A stretch of DNA of 64,000 nt from assembly GCA_964415295.1 (NCBI GenBank), contig CAYPYN010000004.1, forward strand, positions 124,001 through 188,000. The letters are read 5' to 3'. The translations under genes and the position numbers were made by a program. The notes beneath the pieces are model-generated. The model worked only from the letters and a program-made list of their open reading frames with translations, did no database searches and was not told the DNA's origin. This document shows, piece by piece, positions 8,492 through 17,142 of the stretch (positions are counted from its first letter, which is position 1; each line of letters opens with the position of its first letter). This stretch comes from SB21 sp964415295. Lineage in GTDB: Bacteria > CLD3 > SB21.

Positions 8492-8863
8492 CTAAAGAAT
8501 GCGGGCCGTTACCATCCCTGCCCAGACGGCACCCAAACCGGCCACCACACTTGCGGTCACATTGAGAGCCGCACGAAGAAATTCGCCGTCCTTCATCAAC
8601 GCGAACGTCTCATAACCAAAACTCGAAAAAGTCGTGAAGCCTCCAAGGATGCCGACCGTAAGAAAAATACGTAATTGTGGATCCACGATAAACCGTTGCT
8701 CGGACCATTCCATGATCAATCCGATCAGGAAACAGCCCAAAATATTGACCACCAATGTCCCGTAAGGAAAGGACATACCGGTAAATTGGTGCACGACTCC
8801 CTGAACAAAATACCGGCATCCGGCACCGATGGCTCCGCCAATTGTAATAATCAGATACTTCAT
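8492..8863 (-). CDS. crcB: CrcB/Fluc fluoride channel
   Basis: A 123-residue Fluc-type protein that forms a dimeric channel exporting fluoride. Four hydrophobic segments are visible; the family signatures GGAIGAGCRYF (residues 9-19), GTLVVNILGCFLIG with the pore Asn, and GILGGFTTFSSFGYE with the central phenylalanines and Na+ site are all intact. It is followed by a DUF190 partner gene. I looked for a fluoride riboswitch in front of the operon and did not find one; the gene begins 8 bases after the prenyltransferase stop, so it depends on the upstream promoter. Confidence 0.95.
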   Translation of the reverse strand: MKYLIITIGGAIGAGCRYFVQGVVHQFTGMSFPYGTLVVNILGCFLIGLIMEWSEQRFIVDPQLRIFLTVGILGGFTTFSSFGYETFALMKDGEFLRAALNVTASVVAGLGAVWAGMVTARIL

Positions 8864-8871
8864 CTTGGATC

Positions 8872-9741
8872 CTAACTGAAAACAAACACATCCAGTGATG
8901 TGGCAATGAAATAGATCAAACTGATTACGCCGTTCATATTAAAAAATGCCATGTTGACTTTCGACAGATCGTTGGCGCGAACAAGTTGCTGTTCGTACAA
9001 CAGCAACAGGCCGATCAATACAATGCCTGCATAATAAGCCCAGGACAGCGTGAGCCAGAAACCCAGCACCAAAAGAATAACCACGGCCAGGATATGGCAA
9101 ATGCGGGATATCCATAGTGAAGCCGATATCCCGAACGTTTTCGGTATTGAAAAGAGGTTTTGATGCTTGTCAAATTCATAATCCTGGCACGCATAAATGA
9201 TGTCAAATCCGGCCACCCATGCCACAACACCGCATCCAAGCAAGAAAGCCGGCCAGCTCCATTCTCCCCCGATCGCCATCCACGCGCCCAGAGGCGCCAC
9301 GCCTAATGCGATGCCCAGAAAGAAATGAGCCAATGAAGTGAAACGTTTCGTGTACGAATAAAAGAAAACAATAAAAAGCGCCAGCGGCGATAATTTGAAG
9401 CACAGGTCATTAAGCATATACGAGGAAAACACCAGTAATGCCGAGGATAGAATCACGAAAATCCATGCCTGAAAAATACTGACAATGCCTCTCGGAATTT
9501 CACGATTGGCCGTACGGGGATTCTGGGAATCATATCTCACATCCGCTATTCGATTGAATCCCATGGCCGCACTGCGTGCCCCGATCATGGCAAAGACAAT
9601 CCATATTACTTTTTCCCAAGTCAGCGCATGGAACTTCGAAGCCATTACGGCGGAACTAAGCGCAAAAGGCAGAGCGAAGATCGTGTGGGAAAACTTGATC
9701 ATGCGGCCGAAATGTAATACGGTAGCCGCCATAGACTGCAT
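8872..9741 (-). CDS. mqnP: UbiA-family prenyltransferase, probably the futalosine-pathway MqnP
   Basis: An integral membrane enzyme that attaches a polyprenyl chain to an aromatic acid. Both magnesium-diphosphate motifs are present: NRIADVRYD in the first half and DIIYACQDYEFD in the middle, with about eight membrane helices. The opening IKFSHTIFALPFAL is typical of MqnP/UbiA proteins. The longer frame opens with a TTG inside the preceding gene, so I prefer the ATG at 9741, giving 289 residues; ATG at 9732 is also possible. Because mqnE, mqnB and mqnD lie 38 kb away in this genome, menaquinone rather than ubiquinone is the likely product; this is inference. Confidence 0.88.
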   Translation of the reverse strand: MQSMAATVLHFGRMIKFSHTIFALPFALSSAVMASKFHALTWEKVIWIVFAMIGARSAAMGFNRIADVRYDSQNPRTANREIPRGIVSIFQAWIFVILSSALLVFSSYMLNDLCFKLSPLALFIVFFYSYTKRFTSLAHFFLGIALGVAPLGAWMAIGGEWSWPAFLLGCGVVAWVAGFDIIYACQDYEFDKHQNLFSIPKTFGISASLWISRICHILAVVILLVLGFWLTLSWAYYAGIVLIGLLLLYEQQLVRANDLSKVNMAFFNMNGVISLIYFIATSLDVFVFS

Positions 9742-9754
9742 ATGAGGGGGTTTG

Positions 9755-10330
9755 TCAGGCAAGATACTCGTCCTGGATATAAACGCGCAGGTTCTCAAAC
9801 TTCATCTTCGGATAGCCGTGTTCCCTGGCCTGATCGAAGTACTGGCGCGACAGAGAATCGTTATTTCGCAACAGACCGATCACGGCCAAATTGAAGAAGG
9901 CCACCGAATACTTGCTGTCCACTTTGAGCGCTTTTTGAAGACACGTTTCCGCAAGATCCAGTTCCTTTTTGTGAATATAGCATGTTGCCAGGTAGGCTTG
10001 GGCAACCGCTTCTACTTTGAAAGAATACAGTCCATAAGAAAAGAACATCAGCCACTTGATCCAAGGCGACTCTTCGACCTCTTTCAGGAATAGTCCGAAA
10101 CGCTGTATAGCTTCATCAAACTGTTTTTTTTGAAGACACTTCCGACCTTTAAAAAAATCACGCCAATAGTATTGTACCAGACGGCCCGGTATTAGAAAAA
10201 CGATGGCAATCAGCAATAACTGATATAATTCCCAGTGATAACTGGTCATAATATAGGCAAACGCTGCCACTACGGCCGACATGACAAAAAAATACAAAGC
10301 CCGATTGCGCGCCACGCGATGTTTGAACAT
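9755..10330 (-). CDS. Membrane protein with TPR repeats
   Basis: Unnamed 191-residue protein. Two membrane helices occupy residues ~12-50, and residues ~60-175 read as TPR-type helix pairs: GRKCLQKKQFDEAIQRFGLFL, then a unit ending AETCLQKALKVDSKYSVAFFNLAV. It probably scaffolds other proteins at the inner membrane. The ATG at 10330 is chosen over an upstream TTG because GAGAGGGG precedes it directly. It is the first gene of the operon with mqnP, crcB and DUF190. Confidence 0.8.
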   Translation of the reverse strand: MFKHRVARNRALYFFVMSAVVAAFAYIMTSYHWELYQLLLIAIVFLIPGRLVQYYWRDFFKGRKCLQKKQFDEAIQRFGLFLKEVEESPWIKWLMFFSYGLYSFKVEAVAQAYLATCYIHKKELDLAETCLQKALKVDSKYSVAFFNLAVIGLLRNNDSLSRQYFDQAREHGYPKMKFENLRVYIQDEYLA

Positions 10331-10353
10331 ATCCCCTCTCTGATTTACATGCA

Positions 10354-10382
10354 CATATAACAATAATTTTATAACTTTTCAA
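10354..10382 (-). promoter_or_regulatory. Promoter for the TPR-mqnP-crcB-DUF190 operon
   Basis: Minus strand: -35 TTGAAA (10377-10382), 17-base spacer, -10 TATATG (10354-10359), about 24 bases upstream of the ATG at 10330. Divergent to xthA. Confidence 0.6.
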
Positions 10383-10402
10383 GATTTTTAATGCAAATCA
10401 AC

Positions 10403-10431
10403 TTGCATACGCCACTTCAATCGCCTAAATT
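10403..10431 (+). promoter_or_regulatory. Possible promoter for xthA
   Basis: Plus strand: TTGCAT (10403-10408), 17-base spacer, TAAATT (10426-10431), 50 bases before the xthA ATG. The -35 lies inside the inverted repeat TGCAA-N6-TTGCA (10392-10407), which could be an operator shared with the divergent operon. The match is only fair. Confidence 0.4.
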
Positions 10432-10480
10432 ACCGACCGTAATTGTACAAAAAGAAAGAAGAATAAAGGCAGTTATTATA

Positions 10481-11245
10481 ATGATCATTTTGTCCTGGAA
10501 CGTAAATGGACTTCGTGCCGTGGCCAAAAAAGGTTTTATAGAATGGCTTGGTGAGACCGGTCCGGACGTCTTGTGCCTTCAGGAGACTAAGGCGCAAATG
10601 GAACAACTCGACGAATCATTGTTGCGTCCGTTCGGATATTATGCCTATTTCAACAGCGCCGAAAGAAAAGGATACAGCGGCGTAGCTACATATTCCAAAG
10701 AAAAACCCCTTCAGGTACAGCTCGGCTTTGGCAATCCAAAATTCGATACCGAAGGCCGCGTTCTGATGACCGATCACGGGGATTTCCTTCTTTTCAATAT
10801 ATATTTTCCCAACGGCAAAATGCGGCAAGAACGTTTGGATTACAAGATGGCATTTTATGAAGAGATTCTGAAATACTTCGATACACTCAAGAAAAGCGGA
10901 AAAAAGCTGGTTATCTGCGGAGACTACAATACGGCACACAAAGAGATCGACCTCGCGCGTCCAAAAGAGAATGAGAAAATATCCGGTTTTCTCCCTATCG
11001 AAAGAGCCTGGATGGACAAACTGGTCTCGCACGGTTATATCGACACCTTTAGGGTATTCAATCAGCAAGCAGAACAATACACTTGGTGGGACATGCAAAC
11101 CTTTGCAAGGCAAAGAAACGTGGGATGGCGTATCGATTATCACTTCATTTCGGATAACTTGATTCCAAATCTTAAGAAGGCTTGGATCATGCCCGAGGTT
11201 ATGGGATCCGACCATTGTCCTGTCGGCATTGAGCTCCGCTTCTGA
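10481..11245 (+). CDS. xthA: Exodeoxyribonuclease III / AP endonuclease
   Basis: Repairs abasic sites and 3' blocked ends in DNA. All catalytic blocks of the family are visible: WNVNGLRA at the N-terminus, LCLQETKAQ with the metal-binding Glu, CGDYNTAHKEIDLARPKEN, GWRIDYHFIS and the final SDHCPVGIEL with the catalytic Asp-His. Length is 254 residues. The frame extends upstream, but the ATG at 10481 is right because the family consistently begins two or three residues before the WNVNG strand. It stands alone, divergent from the TPR operon. Confidence 0.95.
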   Translation: MIILSWNVNGLRAVAKKGFIEWLGETGPDVLCLQETKAQMEQLDESLLRPFGYYAYFNSAERKGYSGVATYSKEKPLQVQLGFGNPKFDTEGRVLMTDHGDFLLFNIYFPNGKMRQERLDYKMAFYEEILKYFDTLKKSGKKLVICGDYNTAHKEIDLARPKENEKISGFLPIERAWMDKLVSHGYIDTFRVFNQQAEQYTWWDMQTFARQRNVGWRIDYHFISDNLIPNLKKAWIMPEVMGSDHCPVGIELRF

Positions 11246-11365
11246 TGGTAAACCTGAAAATAGTTCCTATCCCTCATTTTCATCTTGCAATTTTTCAATT
11301 CAATCTGTATATTTTTTCTCAATTTAAGTGACTCGCGTTTAATCTTTTTTGGAGCGTCTGAATTC

Positions 11366-12229
11366 GTGTCTTCCCGAAATCCCGATAAATCATCCCGCAA
11401 ATCTGTCCTGCACGTCATCAAACGAACTTTCTCAAAATCAAAGAGTGAAAAACTACGGGCTGAAGTTCTTGAACGGGCGAATTTGCCAAGGCACATTGCC
11501 ATTATCATGGATGGTAACGGCCGTTGGGCCAAAGAACGGGGCATGCCACGAATCGCCGGCCATAACCAGGGCGTCAAGTCGGTCAAAGAGATCGTCGAAG
11601 CCTGCGGGGAACTCGGCATTGAAGCTTTGACATTGTACGCCTTTAGTCAGGAAAACTGGAAGCGGCCGACCTGGGAAGTATCCGCTTTGATGAAACTTCT
11701 CATGCGAACCATCCATAACGAGATAGACAACCTGAATGCAAAGAACGTACGAGTCAAAACGATCGGTCATATTGAACTTCTGCCCGCTGAAACCCTCAAG
11801 CAGGTCCAAAGCGCGATCGACATCACTAAGAACAATACCGGTCTAGTTCTCAACCTGGCACTGAGTTACAGCGCCCGCATTGAGATCCTTGACGCGGTGA
11901 AGAGGTTGCTGCATGAAGCGTTCGAGCGTTCCGTCACCGCAGAACAGATTGATGAGAGCTTCTTCTCAAAACATCTGGATACTTGGGACCTCCCCGATCC
12001 GGATCTGGTGATCCGAACCAGCGGGGAATTTCGAATCAGTAATTTTCTCCTTTGGCAGATCGCTTACTCCGAGATATATATCACCGACACCTATTGGCCC
12101 GACTTCAGAAAGCCGCAGTTGTACGAGGCTATTTTGGATTATCAGAAAAGAGAGCGGCGTTTCGGGAAGGTCAGCGAACAAATTGTCGCTGAGAAGAAAC
12201 AGACGAAGACATTGCATCGTAAGAAATAA
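11366..12229 (+). CDS. uppS: Undecaprenyl diphosphate synthase
   Basis: Makes the C55 lipid carrier for peptidoglycan and LPS from farnesyl diphosphate and isopentenyl diphosphate. Diagnostic motifs: IIMDGNGRWAKERG with the catalytic Asp, FSQENWKRP, and RTSGEFRISNFLLWQ followed by SEIYITDTYWPDF. I choose the GTG at 11366 because GGAG stands 10 bases before it; no ATG occurs upstream of the conserved core in this frame. That leaves a basic N-terminal extension of about 35 residues before the usual start. It opens the envelope cluster uppS-bamA-skp-skp-lpxD. Confidence 0.93.
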   Translation: MSSRNPDKSSRKSVLHVIKRTFSKSKSEKLRAEVLERANLPRHIAIIMDGNGRWAKERGMPRIAGHNQGVKSVKEIVEACGELGIEALTLYAFSQENWKRPTWEVSALMKLLMRTIHNEIDNLNAKNVRVKTIGHIELLPAETLKQVQSAIDITKNNTGLVLNLALSYSARIEILDAVKRLLHEAFERSVTAEQIDESFFSKHLDTWDLPDPDLVIRTSGEFRISNFLLWQIAYSEIYITDTYWPDFRKPQLYEAILDYQKRERRFGKVSEQIVAEKKQTKTLHRKK

Positions 12230-12290
12230 TACAGTTTACGTTAAACGAATAGAATTCATACACCTCAAAACGACACGGGAACCCTCTTTG

Positions 12291-14669
12291 ATGAAGAAAT
12301 TGTTTTTGCCGATACGGTCCGGAGTTAATTTTGTATCAGTAATGGCTTGTCTGATGGTTCCTTTTTCGATGCACGCTCAGGGTCTATCGGATCGGCCGCG
12401 CATTGCCTCCATTAAGGTGGAAGGCAATCTTAAGTCGGACGCCGATCTGATCGTCATCGCTTCGGGATTGTCCGAAGGCCAAGAATTCAATGCCGACGAT
12501 ATTACCAAGGCTATAGAAAATCTGTGGGAAATGAATGTATTTAAAGACATTCAGGTCTATGGAGAAAAAATTGACGACGGTATCGGTGTTGTCATTGTTG
12601 TAAAGGAATATCCTCGGCTGGAATCGATGGAACTGGAAGGCGAAGACAAAATCGATGAGGAGGAGATCCGCAATAAAATGGGACTCTATACTTCTCAGAC
12701 AGTAAGCCCCCAGCATATTAAGAAAGCCATTGGACGGATCAAGAGAAAATATGCCGAGGAAGGTTATCTTAACGCCGAGGTGGATATTACCTCTTACACG
12801 TCTCAAAATGATTCCAATAAGGTTATTCTGAAGATCAAGATTACCGAAGGGGATAAAGTCAAAATAAAAGGAATCAATTTTTTCGGTAACTATTCGTTCA
12901 GCGACGGCAAGCTTCAGGGTACCTTCGACGATACCAAGTCCAAATCCGGCTTGTTCAAGTGGTTCAAAAGCGGCGATTACGATGAAAAAAAATACAGAGA
13001 AGATCTAAAGAAGCTGATCGCCTTTTATAAGAAGAAAGGATACCGGGATTTCCAGGTGATCAAGGATTCCGTCTATTACGCACCGAATAAGAAGGACCTT
13101 TATCTTGATATTCAGGTAGAAGAAGGTGTCAAATACAGAATAGGCAACGTAAGCTGGACCGGTAATACGCTTTTCTCTAATGAAGAATTATCCCAGGCTT
13201 TCGGATTCAGCCGCGGTGAAATATTCAATCAGGAAAAATACGACAGAAACATGCAGGAGCGCGTCAACGCGATGTATTACGATCGCGGATATATTTTTGC
13301 CCAGATCGTTCCCATAGAAAAGCCGCTTAGCCGCGATACGCTGGATATTGAATTCATTGTAACGGAAGGCAATCAGGTTTACATCGACCGTGTGGAAATA
13401 AAGAACAACACGAAAACCAAGGAAAAAGTGATCCGCCGCGAAGTGGTCGCATTCCCCGGCGAGAAATTCAGCCGGGATGCGTTGATTCGCTCGCAAAGAA
13501 ATCTGATGGTGCTCAATTATTTTGAAAATGTTATCCCGGACGTACAGCCCGTCAGCCAGGATAAGGTGAACGTGGTGGTAACCGTTTCGGAGAAACCGAC
13601 GGATACGGCCAATTTATCAATGGGTTACAGTGCGCAGGACGGTCTTATCGGTTCGGCCGGCGTTGCCTTCAACAATTTCCTCGGCAACGGTCAGATTGTG
13701 AGTCTAAATCTCCAGTTGGGCGGTCAGGGGTATCGTGTGTTTTCCGTAGGTTTTTCGGAACCTTATCTTTTCGACACGCGCACGTCGTTTGGCGCCAGTT
13801 TTTATTATTCCCTCGACGGCAACCGCCGCGCCCAGTACGTCGGATATAAGCAAAGAAGCTATGGCGGCTCTCTCTCATTCGGACGGAGATTGAAATGGCC
13901 GGACGATTACTTCCTCGTCAACGGAACCATCGGCTACGCGAATTCGACCTTGAAGCCTTTGAGCGGCAGCCAGCTTTATACACAGTATACGTACGGGCAG
14001 CAGCAGAGTCTGACTCTGACCGGCGTGGTACAACGTAACAGCAAAGATGCGGCGGAATTTCCCAAATCAGGATCGGTTTATACCTACACATCCGACTTAG
14101 GGTTTGTTGGCATCGATACGGCCGGGTTTTCAAATGTGGCCCGTGTATTGCCTCAGAATTATATGCGGCATACTTTTCGGGCCGAAAACTACTACCCTGC
14201 TTTTTGGTCTTTCGTATTATACACGGACTTCACTATGGGCTATGCACGGACCTTTAAGAAGAATCCTCAGGTTGAAGAAATACCCCTACTTGATCGTTTC
14301 TATATGGGCGGAAGTGCCTTGGATATCGGCTCTATTCAACTACGTGGCTACAGCGGAAGAGGCGTGGGGCCGCAAGATGGCGGTTTCCCGGTCGGTGGAG
14401 CTACCATGGTAAAATATTCTACGGAGCTACGGCTTCCAGTGATCCCGAATCCGACCATGTACATTCTGGCTTTCGCTGAAGCCGGCAACGTTTTCCGTTC
14501 CCTAAGTGAATCGGATCCGTTTAAGGTCAAACGGTCGTTCGGATACGGATTCCGGCTTTTTATGCCCTTGGTTGGTGTCATAGGTCTGGATGTGGGATAC
14601 GGAATGGATAAATCCAACAAGAACCGCAACTATCCCCGCTTTCATTTCCAATTGGGGCAACAATTCTAA
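12291..14669 (+). CDS. bamA: Outer membrane protein assembly factor BamA
   Basis: Core of the BAM machine that folds beta-barrel proteins into the outer membrane. A signal peptide (residues 1 to about 31, ending SMHAQG) is followed by POTRA domains up to about residue 420, each starting with a pattern such as IASIKVEGN, KGINFFGN or GNVSWTGN, then a 16-strand barrel. The lid motif LRGYSGRGVG, the equivalent of VRGF, is present, and the protein ends in Phe as barrel substrates do. Mature length fits BamA (792 residues in all). The ATG at 12291 is taken as start because the signal peptide begins there; the frame also runs back into uppS. Confidence 0.96.
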   Translation: MKKLFLPIRSGVNFVSVMACLMVPFSMHAQGLSDRPRIASIKVEGNLKSDADLIVIASGLSEGQEFNADDITKAIENLWEMNVFKDIQVYGEKIDDGIGVVIVVKEYPRLESMELEGEDKIDEEEIRNKMGLYTSQTVSPQHIKKAIGRIKRKYAEEGYLNAEVDITSYTSQNDSNKVILKIKITEGDKVKIKGINFFGNYSFSDGKLQGTFDDTKSKSGLFKWFKSGDYDEKKYREDLKKLIAFYKKKGYRDFQVIKDSVYYAPNKKDLYLDIQVEEGVKYRIGNVSWTGNTLFSNEELSQAFGFSRGEIFNQEKYDRNMQERVNAMYYDRGYIFAQIVPIEKPLSRDTLDIEFIVTEGNQVYIDRVEIKNNTKTKEKVIRREVVAFPGEKFSRDALIRSQRNLMVLNYFENVIPDVQPVSQDKVNVVVTVSEKPTDTANLSMGYSAQDGLIGSAGVAFNNFLGNGQIVSLNLQLGGQGYRVFSVGFSEPYLFDTRTSFGASFYYSLDGNRRAQYVGYKQRSYGGSLSFGRRLKWPDDYFLVNGTIGYANSTLKPLSGSQLYTQYTYGQQQSLTLTGVVQRNSKDAAEFPKSGSVYTYTSDLGFVGIDTAGFSNVARVLPQNYMRHTFRAENYYPAFWSFVLYTDFTMGYARTFKKNPQVEEIPLLDRFYMGGSALDIGSIQLRGYSGRGVGPQDGGFPVGGATMVKYSTELRLPVIPNPTMYILAFAEAGNVFRSLSESDPFKVKRSFGYGFRLFMPLVGVIGLDVGYGMDKSNKNRNYPRFHFQLGQQF

Positions 14670-14686
14670 ATTGAAAGGAGACGCGG

Positions 14687-15373
14687 TTGAAAAAAATATT
14701 TGTACTCGGGCTGTTTGGAATCCTGCTTGCGGGCTCTGAATCTTCGGCGCAAAACAAGATCGCATATATTGATTTTCAGTATATCATGTCGCAGGTGAAA
14801 TCTGCGGAGGACGTTCAACTCCAGATCCAGAAGCTGGCCGCCGAATGGACGGCGGAGATCGAGGCGATGAATGACACTTTGAATACACTTGAAAAAGACA
14901 TAGAAACGGTCAGCCTCACGTTAAGCAAATCGGGCCGTGAAATCCTGGAAAAGAGGATTTCCGATCGGAGACAAAAAATTACCGCTTTTCAGGAACAAAA
15001 ATTTTCACCTGTTACCGGAGAATTGTACAAGAAACAGCAGGAATTACTGCAACCTTTGATCGACAAGGTTCGCCGAGCCATTGACAATGTTCGTTTGCGT
15101 GAAAAATACGACGTCATTTTCGACGTCTCCGCCGGTAATCCGGTATCCATTGACAAGAAATATGATGTCACTATCCTGGTCATAGACGAGTTGAGTTCGG
15201 TCGGTCTTACCGTCAAAGAACAAGCGGGCGTTACCGAGACCGGAACCGGCCTCAATGCCGGTCAGAAGAGTTCCAGGTCTGAGGTCCAACAACAGGGAGC
15301 CAAACAAAAGCAAACAAAATCGCCCACAGTGCCGACAGAAAAGAAGGATGTCAACGATAAAATCAACGAATAA
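14687..15373 (+). CDS. Skp/OmpH-family periplasmic chaperone, first copy
   Basis: Probable periplasmic holdase for outer membrane proteins on their way to BamA. A signal peptide (residues 1-22, ending SSAQ) precedes NKIAYIDFQYIMSQV, the Skp opening, then a long coiled coil (residues ~40-150) and a return strand (KYDVIFDVS). The tail of about 45 residues is Gln/Lys/Ser rich and likely disordered, which is longer than usual. The start is TTG, well supported by GAAAGGAG seven bases before it. It lies 17 bases behind bamA. Confidence 0.9.
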   Translation: MKKIFVLGLFGILLAGSESSAQNKIAYIDFQYIMSQVKSAEDVQLQIQKLAAEWTAEIEAMNDTLNTLEKDIETVSLTLSKSGREILEKRISDRRQKITAFQEQKFSPVTGELYKKQQELLQPLIDKVRRAIDNVRLREKYDVIFDVSAGNPVSIDKKYDVTILVIDELSSVGLTVKEQAGVTETGTGLNAGQKSSRSEVQQQGAKQKQTKSPTVPTEKKDVNDKINE

Positions 15374-15419
15374 CCATTCATTTTCATATTATCAAATATA
15401 CAGAAAAGGAGAGCCTAAA

Positions 15420-16001
15420 GTGAAACAAGCACACATCTATTTGCTCGTTATTCTGTTCGGAATAACCACCGCGGCGTTGCATGCTCAAGGTAAAATCGGA
15501 TATGTGGATTCTCAAAAGATCATGCAGTCGCTCAAAGAAACACAGACCGTACAAACCAAGCTGCAGGAAGAACAGGAAAGGATGGGAAAACAATTCCAAT
15601 ACCTGCAGGATTCTCTCGCCAACGCCCAGGATGATTACGTTAAGAACTACAAGGATAATCCTTTGATCAAAGAGAATATCCGTCAGTCCATCCAAAAAGG
15701 TATCGAGGAACTGGCTTATTATGTTCAAACGGCCGGCCAGCGGTTTAATGAAGAACTAGGGAAAAAACAGCAGGAACTGATGCAGCCGATTTTTGACAAG
15801 ATCAAAAAGGCGTTGGAAAATGTTCGAAAGGCCGAAGGTATGGATTATATCGTAGATTCCGCATCGGGCATTCTCCTTGCCTACGACACCAAATACGACA
15901 TGACAGACAAAGCCATCAATGAATTAGTCAAAATGGCGGGTACGACAGGCTCTGCTAAAGATACAGGCGTCAAAGAGACTAAAGATACAAATAAAAAATA
16001 A
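15420..16001 (+). CDS. Skp/OmpH-family periplasmic chaperone, second copy
   Basis: Second Skp-like protein of the cluster, 193 residues. The signal peptide ends TAALHAQ, then the mature part begins GKIGYVDSQKIMQSL, followed by a coiled coil (LQEEQERMGKQFQYLQDSL and on) and the strand GMDYIVDSASGIL. The start is GTG at 15420, set by AAAAGGAGAG nine bases upstream; the longer frame is noise. Similar in plan to the copy just upstream, but with a shorter tail. A strong terminator follows. Confidence 0.92.
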   Translation: MKQAHIYLLVILFGITTAALHAQGKIGYVDSQKIMQSLKETQTVQTKLQEEQERMGKQFQYLQDSLANAQDDYVKNYKDNPLIKENIRQSIQKGIEELAYYVQTAGQRFNEELGKKQQELMQPIFDKIKKALENVRKAEGMDYIVDSASGILLAYDTKYDMTDKAINELVKMAGTTGSAKDTGVKETKDTNKK

Positions 16002-16024
16002 AGACGATCTTCTGTTTAGATTAA

Positions 16025-16058
16025 ATGGAAACTTCCGGAAGGAAGTTTCCATTTTTTG
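16025..16058 (+). terminator. Intrinsic terminator after skp
   Basis: A perfect 12-base-pair stem (16025-16036 with 16041-16052) around a GGAA loop, followed by TTTTTT. It should end the uppS-bamA-skp transcript, yet the lpxD ATG begins only 12 bases later. Confidence 0.9.
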
Positions 16059-16069
16059 TTATTTGAACT

Positions 16070-17086
16070 ATGATATCCTTTTTTGAAATATGCAGACAAT
16101 TCGGTTCCGAGCCTCGCGGGCAAGACATACCTGTTTCGGGTATATCAGAACCGCATACTTCACAGCCGAATGACCTTGTTTTTATTTTTCAGAAATCTCT
16201 TCTCAAAAACAAGAATCTGATCCGCTCCAAAACCTGGGCGATCAGCCCGGATTTATTCGATGACGAATTGGAGAACTATCTTGCAGAATCATCGGTCAAT
16301 TATACGATCGCAAAGGACATTTACGATGCTTTTGTGATTACCATCAAAATATTCTATCCTGATCAAGACACACCGGCATCCGTTCATCCTTCGGCCATGA
16401 TTGATCCGAGCGTCATCCTGTCTGCGGATGTCGGACTGGGACCGTTCTGCTCTATCGGAGCATATTCTCGGATCGCTAAGAATACGATTCTGATGGCTAA
16501 CGTGGTGATCGGCCGAAACGTAGTGATTGGCGAACATTCACGAATTTATCCAAATGTGACCGTTTATGATAACACCGTAATTGGCCGCCATGTGATCATT
16601 CACGCCGGATGTGTGATCGGGAGTGACGGATTTGGTTTCTATAAAAAGAACGGTCGTAATCTAAAGATTCCCCACGTGGGTAAAGTGATCATAGAAGATG
16701 ATGTAGAGATCGGAGCGAATTCTTCCATTGACCGCGGCACTTTAGGAGAGACAAGGATAGGCCGAGGAACCAAAATTGACAATCTCGTTCAGATCGCACA
16801 TAATGTCATTATTGGTGAAAATGCGCTGATTGCCGCTCAGACAGGTATTGCGGGCAGCACTTCCATCGGCTCCGACGTCACTATGGCCGGTCAGGTCGGT
16901 ATTGTAGGTCACATCAGGATCGGAAATCGCGTAACGATCGGAGCGCAATCCGGAGTCATTTCGTCAATCGAAGACGGAAAAACAGTGTCCGGTTACCCGG
17001 CGCGTGATCATGCGGAATCATTAAAAAAAGAAGCCTATATACGAAAAATCCCAGAGATACTTGAAGCTCTCAAAAAAAAGACATAG
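16070..17086 (+). CDS. lpxD: UDP-3-O-acylglucosamine N-acyltransferase
   Basis: Third step of lipid A synthesis: adds the second fatty acid to UDP-3-O-acyl-glucosamine. Residues ~1-100 are the uridine-binding domain, and ~105-310 are left-handed hexapeptide repeats (such as VIGRNVVIGEHSRIYPNV). The catalytic His lies in KIDNLVQIAHNVIIG, and GSDGFGFYKKNG with IPHVGKVIIEDDVEIGANSSIDRG is the usual LpxD signature. A C-terminal helix closes the trimer. No Shine-Dalgarno is seen; a terminator U-tract ends 12 bases before the ATG. Other lipid A genes are not in the window. Confidence 0.95.
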   Translation: MISFFEICRQFGSEPRGQDIPVSGISEPHTSQPNDLVFIFQKSLLKNKNLIRSKTWAISPDLFDDELENYLAESSVNYTIAKDIYDAFVITIKIFYPDQDTPASVHPSAMIDPSVILSADVGLGPFCSIGAYSRIAKNTILMANVVIGRNVVIGEHSRIYPNVTVYDNTVIGRHVIIHAGCVIGSDGFGFYKKNGRNLKIPHVGKVIIEDDVEIGANSSIDRGTLGETRIGRGTKIDNLVQIAHNVIIGENALIAAQTGIAGSTSIGSDVTMAGQVGIVGHIRIGNRVTIGAQSGVISSIEDGKTVSGYPARDHAESLKKEAYIRKIPEILEALKKKT

Positions 17087-17142
17087 CTTTTGGTATTATT
17101 TCATTTTGTGATAATGGTTGTATAAAACCTCAAAGGTGACTA

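Noticed and set aside
10331..10480. Fluoride riboswitch before the crcB operon
   Set aside because: I looked for the GGNGAUGG core on both strands and saw none; crcB lies far inside the operon.
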